From contig NC_081414.1 in NCBI RefSeq assembly GCF_030272615.1, positions 664,514,438-664,578,437 on the forward strand: a stretch of 64,000 nucleotides of DNA. The letters run 5' to 3'. A model generated the notes under the pieces. It had not been told where the DNA came from. It worked only from the letters and a program-made list of their open reading frames with translations, and ran no database searches. This DNA is from Cryptomeria japonica. Taxonomy: Eukaryota; Streptophyta; Pinopsida; Cupressales; Cupressaceae. Made by a program: the position numbers and the translations under genes. This document shows positions 33,830 to 45,649 of the stretch, one piece after another (the first letter of the stretch is position 1; each line of letters opens with the position of its first letter).

Positions 33830-34947
33830 TGATGAATACTAAGAGGGGGGTGAATTAGTATACCAAAAAATCTTACACTTAAACACTTAAAGAGTCTAAA
33901 GATAAACCGGTAAAATAGTTTAACAGACAGACCGGTTATCACACATGCAAACCAAAATGCAAATAACACATTCACCCACAAAAGCAATACAACCATAACA
34001 CAAGATATTTGACGTGGGAACCCAAATGGGAAAAACCACGGTGAGATGTAACTCACAAGTCACTATCTGCAGAATAGAAACCAGACCGGTTAAGGTCTTG
34101 CAATGTTCTTCACTAGAACAGATCCTGTTAGGAATCTCAATCTCTGTTAGGAGATAAGTCCGATCAAGGACTACCTTGCTAGAGGATTTTAGGTTCACAG
34201 AGGTGAACCACTTTGTTAGAGGATTTTACAAAAGGCTTTTGGGCCTACTCGGTTAAGGGCTACAAACTTGTCAAAGATGAGAGTAATCAACAAGTGTTTG
34301 ATCTATCTAATAGCACGGATTGTTGAGTTAGATCCTTGATAGCTCATTCTTAATGCACTCCTGCATTACTTCAGTCTTCTACACATTCATATTCTTTTCA
34401 ACTCCTCAACCACCTTAAACCCTAGTCACAACATAAACCCTTTCAGCAACAACCTAAAACCCTAGACATGATGTCCTTTTAAAGGAATTTGATTTCATGT
34501 CGGTCTAATAGGATTACATTTCAATTTCCTAGGTTCAATGAATCTAGACATACTCAGTAACATGACACAAGAAGCACTGCCAGTGTGTCGGCACTATCAA
34601 AAAATCGGTGGATTGATAACTTATCACAAAATGCCAGTTGGTAACTCATCACAAAGTATTACCGGTTCATGCGAAATACCGATTGCCAGTTCACCAAAAA
34701 TGAAGACTAGTAAAAATGTGTTATGCCACTTTAATCCCTCGTACCGCTTGAGGTCAACATGCCGCTTTAGATCAGTACACACATTTTGCAAAACATCAAT
34801 AGTCTAATGACTATAATACAACATACTTGCAACATACCGGTTGAAACAAATATCGGTTGTGCTCTAACTCATACATATAAAGAGGATCTTAATGCAAGTG
34901 TGTGTCCATCAATGACAATCACAACATAAACATAAAAAATGCCAACA
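33830..34947 (-). repeat. element B 5' LTR (1,118 bp)
   Basis: Plus strand TGATGAATACTAAGAG...AAAATGCCAACA. It pairs with 27854-28972 and is similar to the C LTRs in opposite orientation. Confidence 0.9.
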
Positions 34948-34952
34948 GGAAC

Positions 34953-36460
34953 TCACTTCTCTAGGGCAGCCAAGCACCAGTTTCCATGAAAACTCCCCAT
35001 GGCAAACTTTATATCTCTACTAATAACCGTATGTGTGTGAGCTGCTTCAGAGGTTCAACCTCTTGCACCAACAATTAGAAGGATTTTGGCGACTAGTACA
35101 AGTGGTTTTTAGTAAAGGCTTCTGGTCTTGTGGCCATACCTTCAACACTTTCAGCTTTGTAAATATAGAAGGTTCCCAGCCTATAGAGGTTATGCTCCAT
35201 AGGGTTTATGGGGGAACATAGTGTCGGTCTGAACTTATCATCATATATTGCTTGTGACTTTTGTCACAACACAATCTATTTAGAGTGGATCAGAAGGACT
35301 CGGTATTAGCTCGTTTCCACTTTGGGTCATTTTCCTCTCACTGACCCCCTCAATGGGGCCTTGATTTGGTAGGTAAGATAAATCCTTCATCCTCTAATGG
35401 ACATAAGTTCATTCTAACTGCTACATGAAATGAATATTAAAATAAAAATATTATTTTTACCTTCATGATTTAAGTCTCATTGTGTCCTAACTCCACTATT
35501 TCGAGTTGTAGATGATGTGCTCTAAGACAAGATCTGATAGCTTCCAAGATGGCATATGAAGAATAGACTGATAACTGATAGTTAACTAATACTATGATAT
35601 GCAATGCAAATGATTTAAAGCTAAATGATTATGTTAAATTGCTTCAAGATTAAAACTCATGGATGCATAAGTTTTCTCAATTTGTTAACTTGAAAACTCA
35701 CTTGAAGACTAACTCTTTCTCAACTCAAACTCCCAAATTTATAGACTTTGAGAGGATAAGATGATGTGGCCTAGATCAATGGTCATGATTAGATCTGCAG
35801 ATTTGGATGGTTGTGAGCAAAGGTGAAGGTTGAGAGAAAGGGGGAAGGAGAAGACAAGTGTCACTCATCTCACCGTGACTAGGTTGATGATTGAGGGAAT
35901 CTAGGGATGGTTGGAGAATATTTAGGCATGAGAGGACAAGTGGACTCAAGTCCTTCCTAAGATATAGGGATGTTGGAGAGAATATAGAAGAAGATTAAGA
36001 AATATGTGTATGTACACAATATTTCATTTATTTTGGAAGTTGAAGATAAGTGACTAGTAAATATTTATTTATTTAATTTTGTTGAATTAATTTAGCCACA
36101 TGATGGATGAGTTGGCAAAAGAAAGATGAAGTGGAGATGGAAGGATGAATATAATATTTGAGACAATATGATAGATGAATAACCATTAAATATTAGATAT
36201 TTAATTGATTGATTAGAGGAATAATTAAATATTAGACATTTAATTAATTGATTAGAAGAATAATTAAATATTAGATATTTAATTAATTGATTAGAAGAAA
36301 AGGATAAATGAATTAATTAATAAAATTTTAATAAAATTAATTAATAGAAGGACATAAAATGAATAAAATAAAATAATCTTTTCAAATTAATTATTTAATA
36401 TAAAAATAATTATTAAATAAATATAAAATATTTATTTAATTGCTCATAGCTATTTTTATG
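34953..36460 (-). repeat. unassigned LTR-like DNA (minus orientation), probably 5' LTR of G
   Basis: No gene is supported. Read on the minus strand it looks like an LTR: a very AT-rich upstream part (36460-36000), then TCTATAAATTTGGG near 35745, which is a good TATA box, then a transcribed-looking part. A possible LTR start (TGTGTATACACATAAAAA, minus) lies near 36463. It is joined on the left through B and A to the leader of G, which suggests it is the 5' LTR of G inserted next to the end of F. The assignment is inference. Confidence 0.4.
36182..36298. repeat. three tandem copies of a 39-bp AT-rich unit
   Basis: Units start at 36182, 36221 and 36260. Each resembles ATAATTAAATATTAGATATT followed by a TAATTAATTGATTAGAAGA segment. 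The second and third copies differ by about one base. Confidence 0.8.
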
Positions 36461-37790
36461 TGTATACACGAAGAACACTCCTTGCAGAAGCTGCAGGAAC
36501 TGTGCCCTTAATGTCTTCTCCAGTTGCTGCAAAAACTTCTTTAGATGCTGAAGGAACTTCTCCAGTTGCTGTAGGAACTAAAATTTTATCTTGGTTGGTG
36601 AATTGCTTCAAGTACTATTCTTTGGTTGCAGGCTTATGATATAGGTGTAGTCGATGACCATTGACAAGAAGCTTGAATCTGACTGGATCTATAGTGATCA
36701 AGCAAACTGCTCCATTTGTAAAAACTTCATCTATTTCATATGGGCCTAACCATCTTGTCTGCAACTTTCCCATAGTATCTTTATATCTAGAATCATATAG
36801 CAGTGCCCAATCACCTGATTTAAATTTCCTCTCCTTTATGTACTTATCATGCCATTTAGCTCTTTGATTTTGAATAAGTTCTGTATGTTGGAGGACCATC
36901 TTCCTCAACTCATCCAAAGCTTTTAATTGAAGAATGTGGTCTCTTTGTGCTTCAGAGAGAGTCATATTCAATTGTAGAGTTGTTTTAAAAGTTTTGTGCT
37001 CAAACTCAATGGACATCATTGTTGTTTTTCCATACACCATTTCAAAAGATGTAAAACCAATTGGCGTCTTTCATGTTGTTCTATATGCTCAAATGGCTTT
37101 AGGAAGTCTATGTGACCAATATTTCTTATCAAGAGCTACTATCTTGGTAAGAATGGCTTCTAAATTCCTGTTTGTGACTTCTACTTGACCATTTGCTTGT
37201 GGATGATATGGGGTAGACTTCCTATATATGATATTATATTCATTAACCAATGTTGCAATCAATGTGGAAGTAAACTATGATCCTTGGTCTGAAACAATCT
37301 CTCTTGGAACTCCATACCTGGTAAATATTTCTTCATGGAGAAATTCAACTACTTTATTATCTCTTGCATGTGTCATAGCTCATGCTTGTACCCATTTAGT
37401 GACATAATCAGTTCATACTGGAATATAAGATTTCCCATTTGAAGGAGGATCAATCAGCCCAACAAAATCTAATCCCCATTTATCAAATGGTGCAACTAAT
37501 ATCTAGGGATATAATGGCATTTCATCAGATCTGGTAGGCCTACCCATGCACTGACACCTATGACATTTTCTAGTATATTGTGTTGCATCCTTACATAATG
37601 TTGGCCAATAATATCATGCGCCAAGTATTTAAAGTGTTGTTCTTTTAGCAACAAAATGTCCTCCACATGGCTCATCATGACATGCATGAAGGATATCGTA
37701 TGTTTCATCCTCTCTTACACATATTCTCATGAATTGTTCAGGTCCAGTATAAAATAAACCATCAGAAATCTATGAGAAATTAAAGCTTTT
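36460..37790 (-). pseudogene. integrase of element F
   Basis: It would join element cDNA to the chromosome. The His/Cys zinc-binding part (HACHDEPCGGH, KCHRCQCMGRP) is near 37690-37540. The catalytic DDE core shows LDFVG (Asp near 37465), VSDQGS (Asp near 37287) and QANGQVEVTNRN (Glu near 37183). The open piece 37040-36615 carries the C-terminal part (KWHDKYIKERKFKSGDWALL, GPYEIDEVFTNGAV, VNGHRLHLYH), typical of Athila/Tat elements. Stops lie in the core near 37404, 37380 and 37276. Downstream (36600-36480) a short imperfect repeat of Ala-Thr-Gly-Glu/Lys-Glu-Val type residues is encoded (GTTGCTGCAGGAACT-like DNA repeats). Confidence 0.75.
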
Positions 37791-37799
37791 CTCAACTAA

Positions 37800-38400
37800 C
37801 AATCTTCTTTATTTAGGAGAAAAATGAATTGGCATCTTATTAGTAGCTAAATAATTTGCAATATCAACATACCAGGGAGTGTGTGCTTTTATAAGGAACA
37901 AATGTTCATCTAGAAAAAAATCATCTATGGCTGCAAGATCATCCTGCAATTGAAGCCTAGAAAGATAATCTGCAACTATAGTGGATTTACTTGGTTTATC
38001 AACAACTGCAATGTCAAATTTCTGCATCAATAGTAACCATCGAGCCAACCTTCCTGTAATTGAAGGTTTGTTCATGAGATATCTGATTGTTGTATATCAG
38101 TGTGCATAAATATCAGATTACCTGTTATATAATGCCTAAATTTGTTGAGTGCATATATAACTTCTAACATCTCCTTTTCAATGACAGTGTAATTAAGCTC
38201 AGGTCCCTGCATGTTCTTGCTGATGAAATAAATTTCATTCTCCAAATTGTCAATCTTTTGTCCCAAAACTTCTCCTATGGTATAATCTGATGCATCTATA
38301 TGAATATGAAAAGGTAAGGACCAATTCAGACCCTTGAGCACTGGTACTTGAGTCAATGCATGTTTGAGCTTCTAGAAAGCGTCATTGCATGATGAAGTCC
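37800..38400 (-). pseudogene. RNase H of element F
   Basis: RNase H would degrade the RNA of RNA/DNA hybrids during reverse transcription. Motifs HIDASDYTIGEVLGQ (catalytic Asp), EKEMLEVIYALNKFRHY (catalytic Glu) and a MHTDIQ block lie in 38356-38072. The frame then shifts to 38075-37809 (KPSITGRLARWLLLMQKFDI, SKSTIVADYLSRL). One frameshift near 38080 splits the domain. Confidence 0.75.
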
Positions 38401-40557
38401 AATAAAATTCCATATCCTTGGCCAAAAGATAATATAAAGGGCTTGCAATTTCATTGAAATCTTTAAAAAACCTCCTATAATATCCAACATGACCAAGGAA
38501 ACTTCTGACATCCTTTTTCTTTATAGGTGTAGAGAGGTTTTGAATGACTTCTATTTTTGCTGGGTCAACTTGTATTCCATTTATAGAGATATGATGACCA
38601 AGAACTTACCTTCTTGCATCATCATGAAGCACTTTTCACTGTTCAATGATAAATTGTAGTCTTCACACTACTGCAAAATTTTCTTCAGATTCTTCAATGC
38701 CTCTTCAAATTCTGAACCATAGGTGGTAAAATCATCCATATAGATCTCCATGCTGTCTTGGGAAATATCTGAAAATATGTTTATTACTTCTCTTTGAAAA
38801 GTAGCTAGAGCATTACATAATCCAAAAGGAAGAACATAATATGCATATGTTGACCAAGGACAAGTAAATGTAGTCTTTTCCTGATCCTCGGGAGCAATTT
38901 GAATCTGGTTGTAGCCATTGAATCCATCCAAGAATAAGAAGTATCACTTCCCTACCAAGGAGTCTAATACCTAATCCAAAAATGGTAATGGAAAATGATC
39001 CTTCCTAGTTGCTAAGTTTAAAGCTCTGTAATCCACACATACCTGCCATTTACCTCCTTTCTTTGGAACTATCACTAGAGGTGACACCCATTGACTATCC
39101 AAGATAGGATAGATAAATCCAACATTTAATAATTTTTGCAATTCCTCTTTAACTATTTCTCTTAATGTAGGATTAATTCTTCTCTGTGGTTGTCTAAGTG
39201 GTCTGCATTCCTCTTTTATGTAGATACGATGGGTACAAACTATAGGATCAATTCCATGCATGTCTTTGTAATCCCATGCAAAAGCATGTTGATGATATTT
39301 AAGGAAGTCAACTAGTGTTATTCTTTGACTCCCTGTGAGTTGATTGTTGATATTCAAATATTTGTTTAGATCAACTTCCACTTTGATAGTAAGATCAACT
39401 TGAGATGCTTTAGAAAGATGAGAAGTGCAAACTTCCTGCAACAACAGGGTATGCAGTATATCAGTGGCTGTAAGAAAATCTGATGCTGGAATATTTGATA
39501 CTAACTCCTGCAACTGCTGCTCTTGTCTTAACTGATTTGTCAGAATTTTATAGAGAATGGAATCATCATCATGAAGTTGTATGAATGGTTCTCTATTAAT
39601 CATCATAAGATGATTGACAGAGTCAAATCCTTTCTCAAATTCTTCTCCCACATTAGGCCAAACGACTTGTTGTTGATCAAGTTGGGGTTGAGCAAGAGAA
39701 TACAAAGCCAAAGTTTTGGTTGTATTTCCATCTGAAATAGTCATATCTCCTGACCGACATCCAATATATGCATCGGCTGTAGCAAGCCAAGGTCTTCCCA
39801 AAATAACTGGATATCCTCCCAATGTAAATATAGGAGACAAGATCATAAAATCTACAGGATATTCCCAAGAATCCAAAGTAACAACTACATCTTTAATCAT
39901 ACCATCAGGCCGAACTGTGGAACTGTCAACAAGTTGTAAGACTGTAGGTGTAGGTTTGAGACTGGTTATGTCAAGTTTTAGCATAACATCTCTTGTCATT
40001 ACATTGATGGCTACTCCCAAATCCATTAAAGCATTCTTTATATGAGTGCTATTGATGACTATTTTCACAACAGGGCTACTAGGATCAATATATTTATAAA
40101 TTGAAACCTTTCCTAACGTGATATCAACCGATTGACCCATTACATGCACTATTTGCGGATCCTTTTTCTTTCTACCAGGTTTCTTTAAACATGCCTCCTT
40201 AAGTGCCTTACCATAAATCGGGACATCCGTAATAGCTTGTAACAATGGAATTTTAACACATTCATGTTTCAATTGATCTATAATATCAAAACTTAGTTCC
40301 TCTTCCTGTAGAATCTCTTTGGGTTGCAACCTCTGAGGAAATGAGGGTATTTCTTGATTTTGAGGTATTTGGGTTGCTGGATTAGAGATTTCTTGTTCCT
40401 TTTGTATCTTAGTTATAACTGGTGGAGATGGGTCAGGTAAAATTATCCTAGATCTGAGGTGAATATCGCTTATAGAAAGAGAATAAGTTGGGTGTTGATT
40501 AGGATCAACTGAATAAACTTGTTGTTGTTGATGAGGCTTGTTATTAGGATTTGGCAT
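38400..40557 (-). pseudogene. protease and reverse transcriptase of element F
   Basis: The 528-codon open piece 40557-38971 starts MPNPNNKPHQQQ and runs through a Pro/Gln-rich linker. It contains a retropepsin domain with NALMDLGVAINVM (Asp-Leu-Gly active site, near 40030) and PVILGRPWLATADAY (near 39800), a ~200-residue spacer, and the start of RT (CRPLRQPQRRINPTLREIVK, WVSPLVIVPKKGGKWQVCVD). It stops at a TAG at 38971 where Gln is expected. RT resumes in 38931-38668 (MDGFNGYNQIQIAPEDQE, PFGLCNALATFQREV, IYMDDFTTYG). The catalytic YMDD is intact. Degenerate continuation goes to about 38400 (LSLNSEKC). The DLGA-type protease and F-type residue after YMDD fit the Athila/Tat branch. Confidence 0.82.
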
Positions 40558-41840
40558 TGTTGAGTGGTCAGCTATGTAGGTTTAGGTGGAACAGTATTGG
40601 CTATAGGAGGAGGCATTATTCCAGGTTGTTGTGGCTACTGCATAGGTTGTTGATAACCAAATGACCGATTTGCCCATGGCTGAGCTCCTTTCCATTGAGG
40701 GGCAGGTTACCAATTCCCTTGGAACTATTGCCATGCTCCTTAAGGTTGAGACCAATTTCCTTGTGGCTATTGCCACTATGGAGTTTGATTGGCATAATGC
40801 CGCCCTTGGCTTTGAGGATTATACTAATTTTGAAAATTTCCAAAATTTTGAGCATATGGAGATTGCCATTGATTATTTTGTGCGTCGAAATTTCCACTAT
40901 AACCAGAAAAAGAAAGTGGATCGGGAGGCATACCTTTTCTTGGAAAATTTGGCGTTCCTTGAGAAACATAGAAAACTTGTTCATCATCACCTTGTATTGT
41001 CTTGAAATCATGAACTTCAAGATTTGCAACCATTTTAAATCTGTAGTCTCTTTTCCTCTGTCTACAATGTGGGCAAAATTCAACAAGAACTGCATCAGTT
41101 TCCTCATGTTTCTTCTTAGCTGAAAGTGTGTCTGATTGAGTAGCCATATTGTTTATGATATCCTCCTTAAAATCCATCAACAGATGGATAAGCTCCATTC
41201 AAGAAACTCCATTATTGGATGATGATGAAGAAACTCCCGGCTTGAGACACCTACTCTTCTTAGAAGAAGATCTGGAATACTTTTGGCAAATTTGTCCAAT
41301 GTCATTCCATGTTGACTATGTTATGTCACCTCCTCCTATAAGATCCAAAGCATATGCGCATTCATCACTATTTCCTCTTAAAAATATTAACTTAAGATAC
41401 TCTTCATTTAGAGTACTATGCTTGGACTTCTTGACACTGAATAGAAATCTCTACAGATAATCTTCTAGACTCTCAGCTTCTTTCTATGTTATTCTAAAAA
41501 TATCATCCCCATGGCAGTCAGTCCCTCTACAATAATCCTTGTATTTCACAAGAAACAACCATTTCATCTCATCCTATGTAGTGACTATGCTACTCCCTAG
41601 ACTCATAAACCATCTCAAAGATGACTCTTTGAAAGTGGTAGGGAATATTTTGAGTCTATGGGCATCTGTAGTATAATTAAAACTCCTACAAAGGACATCA
41701 AAATCAAACAAGAAAGTGTTGGGGTCTTCTGTCACTAATCTATAGAATTTAGAAAGGGAAGAACCTGAAATGTTCTTGAGATTAACATTATCATGTTGAT
41801 CAGAAATAAGGAACTCAAACATTAGAGTCATAGGTGGAGG
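40558..41840 (-). pseudogene. gag: Gag of element F
   Basis: Interrupted minus-strand gag. The piece 41831-41574 has SSLSKFYRLVTEDPNTFLFD and SLRWFMSLGSSIVTT, typical of the Ty3-gypsy gag core. Stops near 41570, 41480, 41455 and 41330 follow. The piece 41198-40824 carries a C-terminal part with CPHCRQRKRDY, where a knuckle-like Cys pair is visible but no full CCHC. The Gln/Pro/Asn-rich tail toward 40580 is broken. Overlapping open frames on the plus strand at 40661-41123 are antisense shadows. Confidence 0.6.
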
Positions 41841-42201
41841 TGGGTTATTCCCACCAGGGGTGGATTTCCTTGCATTGGGCTTTGAGGAGGAGTTACTAAA
41901 TGAAGTTCCTCTTCAGGAGGTCCAAAGAGGAAATGTATGTTGTTCTTAGGAAGTTCAAATTCAAGAAGGTTCAAATTATCTGGGGTTTGGTATAGTGCAA
42001 CAAAAGGATTTACATCTGGGGGGTCATATGGATTGAGTCTTGTATGATTAGGATGGTTGAGAAGAAATATACCTTGAGCATCTCTTCTTCATCTATGCAT
42101 GCAAATTCATGAAAATTACTTTAAACAAGCTGAGTTATCAAAAACAACTATGTTGAAAGCTAAAAATTAATAACCATAATAGGTTCTTAGTTTGACACCA
42201 T
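41841..42201 (-). other. element F leader
   Basis: Non-coding stretch between PBS and gag; no separate gene seen. Confidence 0.5.
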
Positions 42202-42218
42202 CCCCGACAATGACACCA
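42202..42218 (-). other. primer-binding site of element F (tRNA-Asp-like)
   Basis: Minus strand TGGTGTCATTGTCGGGG. Against the plant tRNA-Asp complement TGGCGCCGTTGCCGGGG it differs at four places, all C/T or G/A transitions, which fits decay of methylated cytosines. It lies 4 bases from the LTR end. Confidence 0.75.
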
Positions 42219-42222
42219 AAAA

Positions 42223-43419
42223 TGTTTGCTTCGCCAATAGGAACAATAACTATAGCTAAAGTCTCAACCCAAAGTTTGGACATTTACTCTATGAAGTTAT
42301 TATTTCCATAATTGAATTTCATTTATTTATCAACCCAGGGACGTATTACTTGAAATGGGTCTGCACTATATATGCACTAAGTTCTTGCGATAGCTATTCT
42401 GCATTACTGCAACAACTAAACCTATTTGAAATAAGCAAGAAAAATTTATAACAACTAAATGAATACATGAAAAATCCACATTAACATAAAACCACATTAA
42501 GGAATTATTAACTAAGTCCAAAGTTAACAAACAAGAATTACTCTGTTTGCTTTGGCTGCAAGAACAGTCACATGATCTGTTTCCAGTGGCTGCAAGAACA
42601 ATCAATTGCTAGAATGCCTATTGCAGCAGAAAGGGAAACTAAGTTTAAAAAATGCATAGGAATACTCACCAAGTGGCCCCCCTTGGATGAGTGTATACAT
42701 GCTTCCAAAGATAACTCTAAACACTTAGAATAACATCAATTTATTCATTATTTTTCAAAGGTCGATACAACACACAGAATGAAAGAAAGCTAAAAATGCT
42801 CTGCAACTTCATTTCTAAATCTTCTGTCTCTCTATTCCCTCTCTAACCTCTGAGAAGAGGCGGAGACACTTATTTAAAAGAAAACTACAACAACTTCCTG
42901 CAATCTAGAACACACCAATGAAATGAGGCAGAGAACATTTATGACAAAGAACAAACGAAGTTAGGCCACTAAAAATGTGGATCTCTACTAAACCGCAACC
43001 AAGAATATAGCATAGCAGTATTACAAGATTGATGTTTACTGAAGATAGACATAAATGATTCTTGCACGCCCTGATATTTCTTTGCCGCTTCTTATGCTCA
43101 TTATTCTATTTGTTGTTTTGAACTTTTAACTGCCCTTTGAATATCTCTAATTGCCTTCATGACGTGACACAATAACCGCCACTGCAACATCTTATTTATT
43201 TTTGCAATTAAAAATATAGAACATACAAGCAAATAGATATATCTATTTTAATTAATCAAAACACATATATTTCACACATGATATTGCTTATGATAATCCG
43301 CATGGCAACAAGAATAATTGGTCAAGACAAAACAAGATTTAATGCGTTCGGTTAACATTTGGAATGCATATAGTCAAACTCTAATACATCATTACTATCC
43401 CATTATACGAAATAAAACA
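42223..43419 (-). repeat. element F 5' LTR (~1.2 kb)
   Basis: The minus strand starts TGTTTTATTTCGTATAATGG (at 43419) and ends GCGAAGCAAACA (at 42223), giving TGTTT..AAACA ends. The right border is chosen from the TG end and from where E coding remnants begin, so it may be off by some bases. It contains a repeated GGCTGCAAGAACA motif near 42547-42600. Confidence 0.6.
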
Positions 43420-43424
43420 TGGTA

Positions 43425-43997
43425 AAAACTTATGAATTTTAAGAATAAGAGGAGCTAATATCTCAGCTCATCAGTGTTGATTTTCATTGAACGCCCATCA
43501 AACTCTACACCAGTTATTTTGTTGACAATAGGGTTTGTGACTTTGTCTAACCCTGGCTTGTCACTGGTTTAATTCAAACAAGTTACTACCCCAATCGCAT
43601 TTGCAATGATCTTATAAGGTTGGTCTAGCCATATAAATTCAACATGGATCTTCCTCAATACATATCTCACCCATTCGTTTTCATCAAATGATGAAAAGTT
43701 TATGAAGTGGGTGAAAGCCTTTCTCTATAGCTACATAAATTCTAGATTGGCATTGCCAATCTCATCGATGATGTTGTTGGTATACAGGTCCAAAATGTCT
43801 TCATTTCCGGTTTCCTCAATCTAGCGGTGAATGCAAGCTCATACATCATCAATACGCAAAACTATGTGTGGAATGAAAGAGAAATCTCCAACTAGGTCAA
43901 CCTCCATGGATTTGTATGGGTGCTTCTTGAACACAGGATGGTTCCTATCCTTGACCTCAACAACTAGTGGGGTAGAAATGTAAGATGAGGATGCCAT
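43425..43997 (-). pseudogene. element E ORF2, N-terminal fragment
   Basis: Starts MASSSYISTPLVVEV at 43997, paralleling the MASSS/MASAS starts of A-C. Stops near 43839 and beyond break it. A later piece reads DKPGLDKVTNPIVNKITG and EFDGRSMKIN (about 43570-43475), in the same relative place as SKTEMSKLIGSVSDSRGM of C. It is cut by element F at about 43420. Confidence 0.55.
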
Positions 43998-44429
43998 TTC
44001 AAATTTCCAAAAAACCAAACTTAGAAACATTCATCACAAAAATACATCAATTGACTGATGGATGCCGTAGATCACTCGTCGGATCGCCTTGAGCTCTTTG
44101 ATCACCTGAAAGCCTTGATCACCTTTGTTCTTTAGCTTGAAAACACTATTTGCAAAGTGAAAAATAACTCTCGTATTTTCCCCTTTAACTTTGCAAACCC
44201 TAATTTCACATTGAAATAAATGCTCCTCAAATATCCAACCGGATGCTTGTTCAACTACCGGATGCCAAAATCAGCCATCTCAATTATGGATATCAACTGA
44301 AACTCAATTCCTATAATCTATAATCCATCAACTATAGATCTCATCAAGGGGTACCGCAAGCTTTGCATTAGTTTTCCTCCCCCTAAGGCTAGAAGCCCTA
44401 GTTACCGAATAAAGGTTTTGCACCGGATT

Positions 44430-45620
44430 CAAGCACAAATCCACCATGTTCCTTAGATTCATCCTTCTTTAGCCACATCTTCTTATTCTGATCTCTGATC
44501 TCATCAACCTTTTCCTTTCCCTTTTCATGTAATTTGTTCTTGTCAATTAGAGTACTATTTTTGCTTCTGAAGTACTTTGCAATGTGACCGGTTTTGTTCT
44601 ATTCTTTCCAAACAACATTATTCTGCATAGGTCTAAAGCTTATCTAATTTGGTCTTGTCCTGCATTGATTAGAGATATGTCCAAACATTCCACTTGCATA
44701 GAATCTCTTGTTCTGAAAGTTATTTATTACTGCTCTACACATATTTGGCTTGTGTCCAAAATTATTGCATATGAAAACTAACCGGTAAAGGTAGGAACAT
44801 TATTCATATTGTTCATCATATTGTTTCTGTTCATCATTCCATTATTCATTCTACTTCTTCATTGACTCACCATATGACCAAAATTATTGCAAGTAAAACA
44901 TCTACCATTGAATTTATGAGCATTAGGTTGTCTTACCGAAGGATTCTTGTTCTTCTTCTGATCAGGTTTTGCATTGCCTTTTCCATATCTGGAGGATTCA
45001 CCTTTCTGAAATCCTAGGCCTCTCATATCCTTTCCATGTCTCTGACTCTCCAGCATCTCATCAAGCCTTGTTGAACTGGCTTTGAATTTGTCTTTGTATT
45101 CATTGGAAGTAGCAAGTTCATCACTCAAGGTAGGAATTTGTCTTACAAGTTGTTGACCATTATTCCTTGATTGTGTCAGCTCAAGTTTCAACTGATCATT
45201 CTCATAGGTAAGCCCAAAGCATTCATTAGCTCTTTCCTTCAATTATTGTGCCAAATTCTCTTCATTTTTCTTCCGATCCCCAACCTCCTTAGTCAGCCTC
45301 ACCATAATGGATTGCATCTCGTTCTTCAAAGAAACATTCTCTCTCTGAAGCTTGTTAACTTCATCAGCTTTGTCCTAGAGTTCCATGATCTGATCCTCTT
45401 TCTCCTTCAACTTGTCCATTAATTCCTTCCCTTTTTCTCTACAGACACTTGCTTGATCCTTTAGTTCACTAATGAATTCATTAGTAGAATTCAGGTTCTT
45501 CTTCAAGGCACAGATTTCATTTCTAGTTGCATCAAGATCCTCAAGTGCCACATTGAGTTGTCTCTAAAAACTAGAATTCATTGAATCAATCTCCTAGATC
45601 TTCCTCAAGCAGTTAAGCTT
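44430..45620 (-). pseudogene. element E ORF1, coiled-coil and zinc-knuckle protein
   Basis: Minus-strand remnant. The coiled coil from about 45560 to 45050 (LKKNLNSTNEFISELKDQ, LKEKEDQIMEL, LQRENVSLKNEMQS, LKLELTQSRNNGQ) is interrupted by stops near 45600, 45565, 45376 and 45245. A Lys-rich linker follows, then knuckles CFTCNNFGHMVS (about 44900-44862, last Cys lost), CNNFGHKPNMC (about 44769-44737) and a decayed NKTGHIAKYF (about 44600-44570). It is the same order as in A-C but more degraded. Confidence 0.65.
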
Positions 45621-45634
45621 CCTCAAAGGAACTA

Positions 45635-45647
45635 GTCTCTGATACCA
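45635..45647 (-). other. primer-binding site of element E
   Basis: Minus strand TGGTATCAGAGAC, one mismatch from the initiator tRNA-Met complement, 2 bases inside the LTR. Confidence 0.85.
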
Positions 45648-45649
45648 AT

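Larger units (their letters stand above)
27854..34947 (-). mobile_element. element B: two-ORF LTR element without polymerase
   Basis: A 7.1-kb minus-strand element: 5' LTR 34947-33830, PBS 33827-33815, ORF1 33779-32502, ORF2 32078-29296, polypurine tract 28984-28973, 3' LTR 28972-27854. Flanks are GGCAC (27849-27853) and GGAAC (34948-34952), a TSD with one mismatch. B resembles element C very closely in both ORFs and LTRs. No RT or integrase is present. Relative to C, ORF2 has an internal deletion of roughly 460 bp. Confidence 0.85.
36460..43419 (-). mobile_element. element F: Athila/Tat-type Ty3-gypsy retrotransposon, degenerate
   Basis: Minus-strand order is 5' LTR (43419-42223), tRNA-Asp-like PBS (42218-42202), gag (~41840-40558), PR-RT (40557-~38400), RNase H (~38356-37840) and integrase (~37790-36500). 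This gag-PR-RT-RH-IN order defines Ty3-gypsy. All domains carry stops or shifts. The 3' LTR is not found in the window; F ends next to the LTR-like DNA at 36460, so it was probably split there by insertion of G, with the remainder beyond the window. F itself interrupts ORF2 of element E. Confidence 0.8.

Noticed and set aside
40661-41123. Plus-strand frames over F gag
   Set aside because: They are antisense to recognisable gag/linker sequence and carry no motif.
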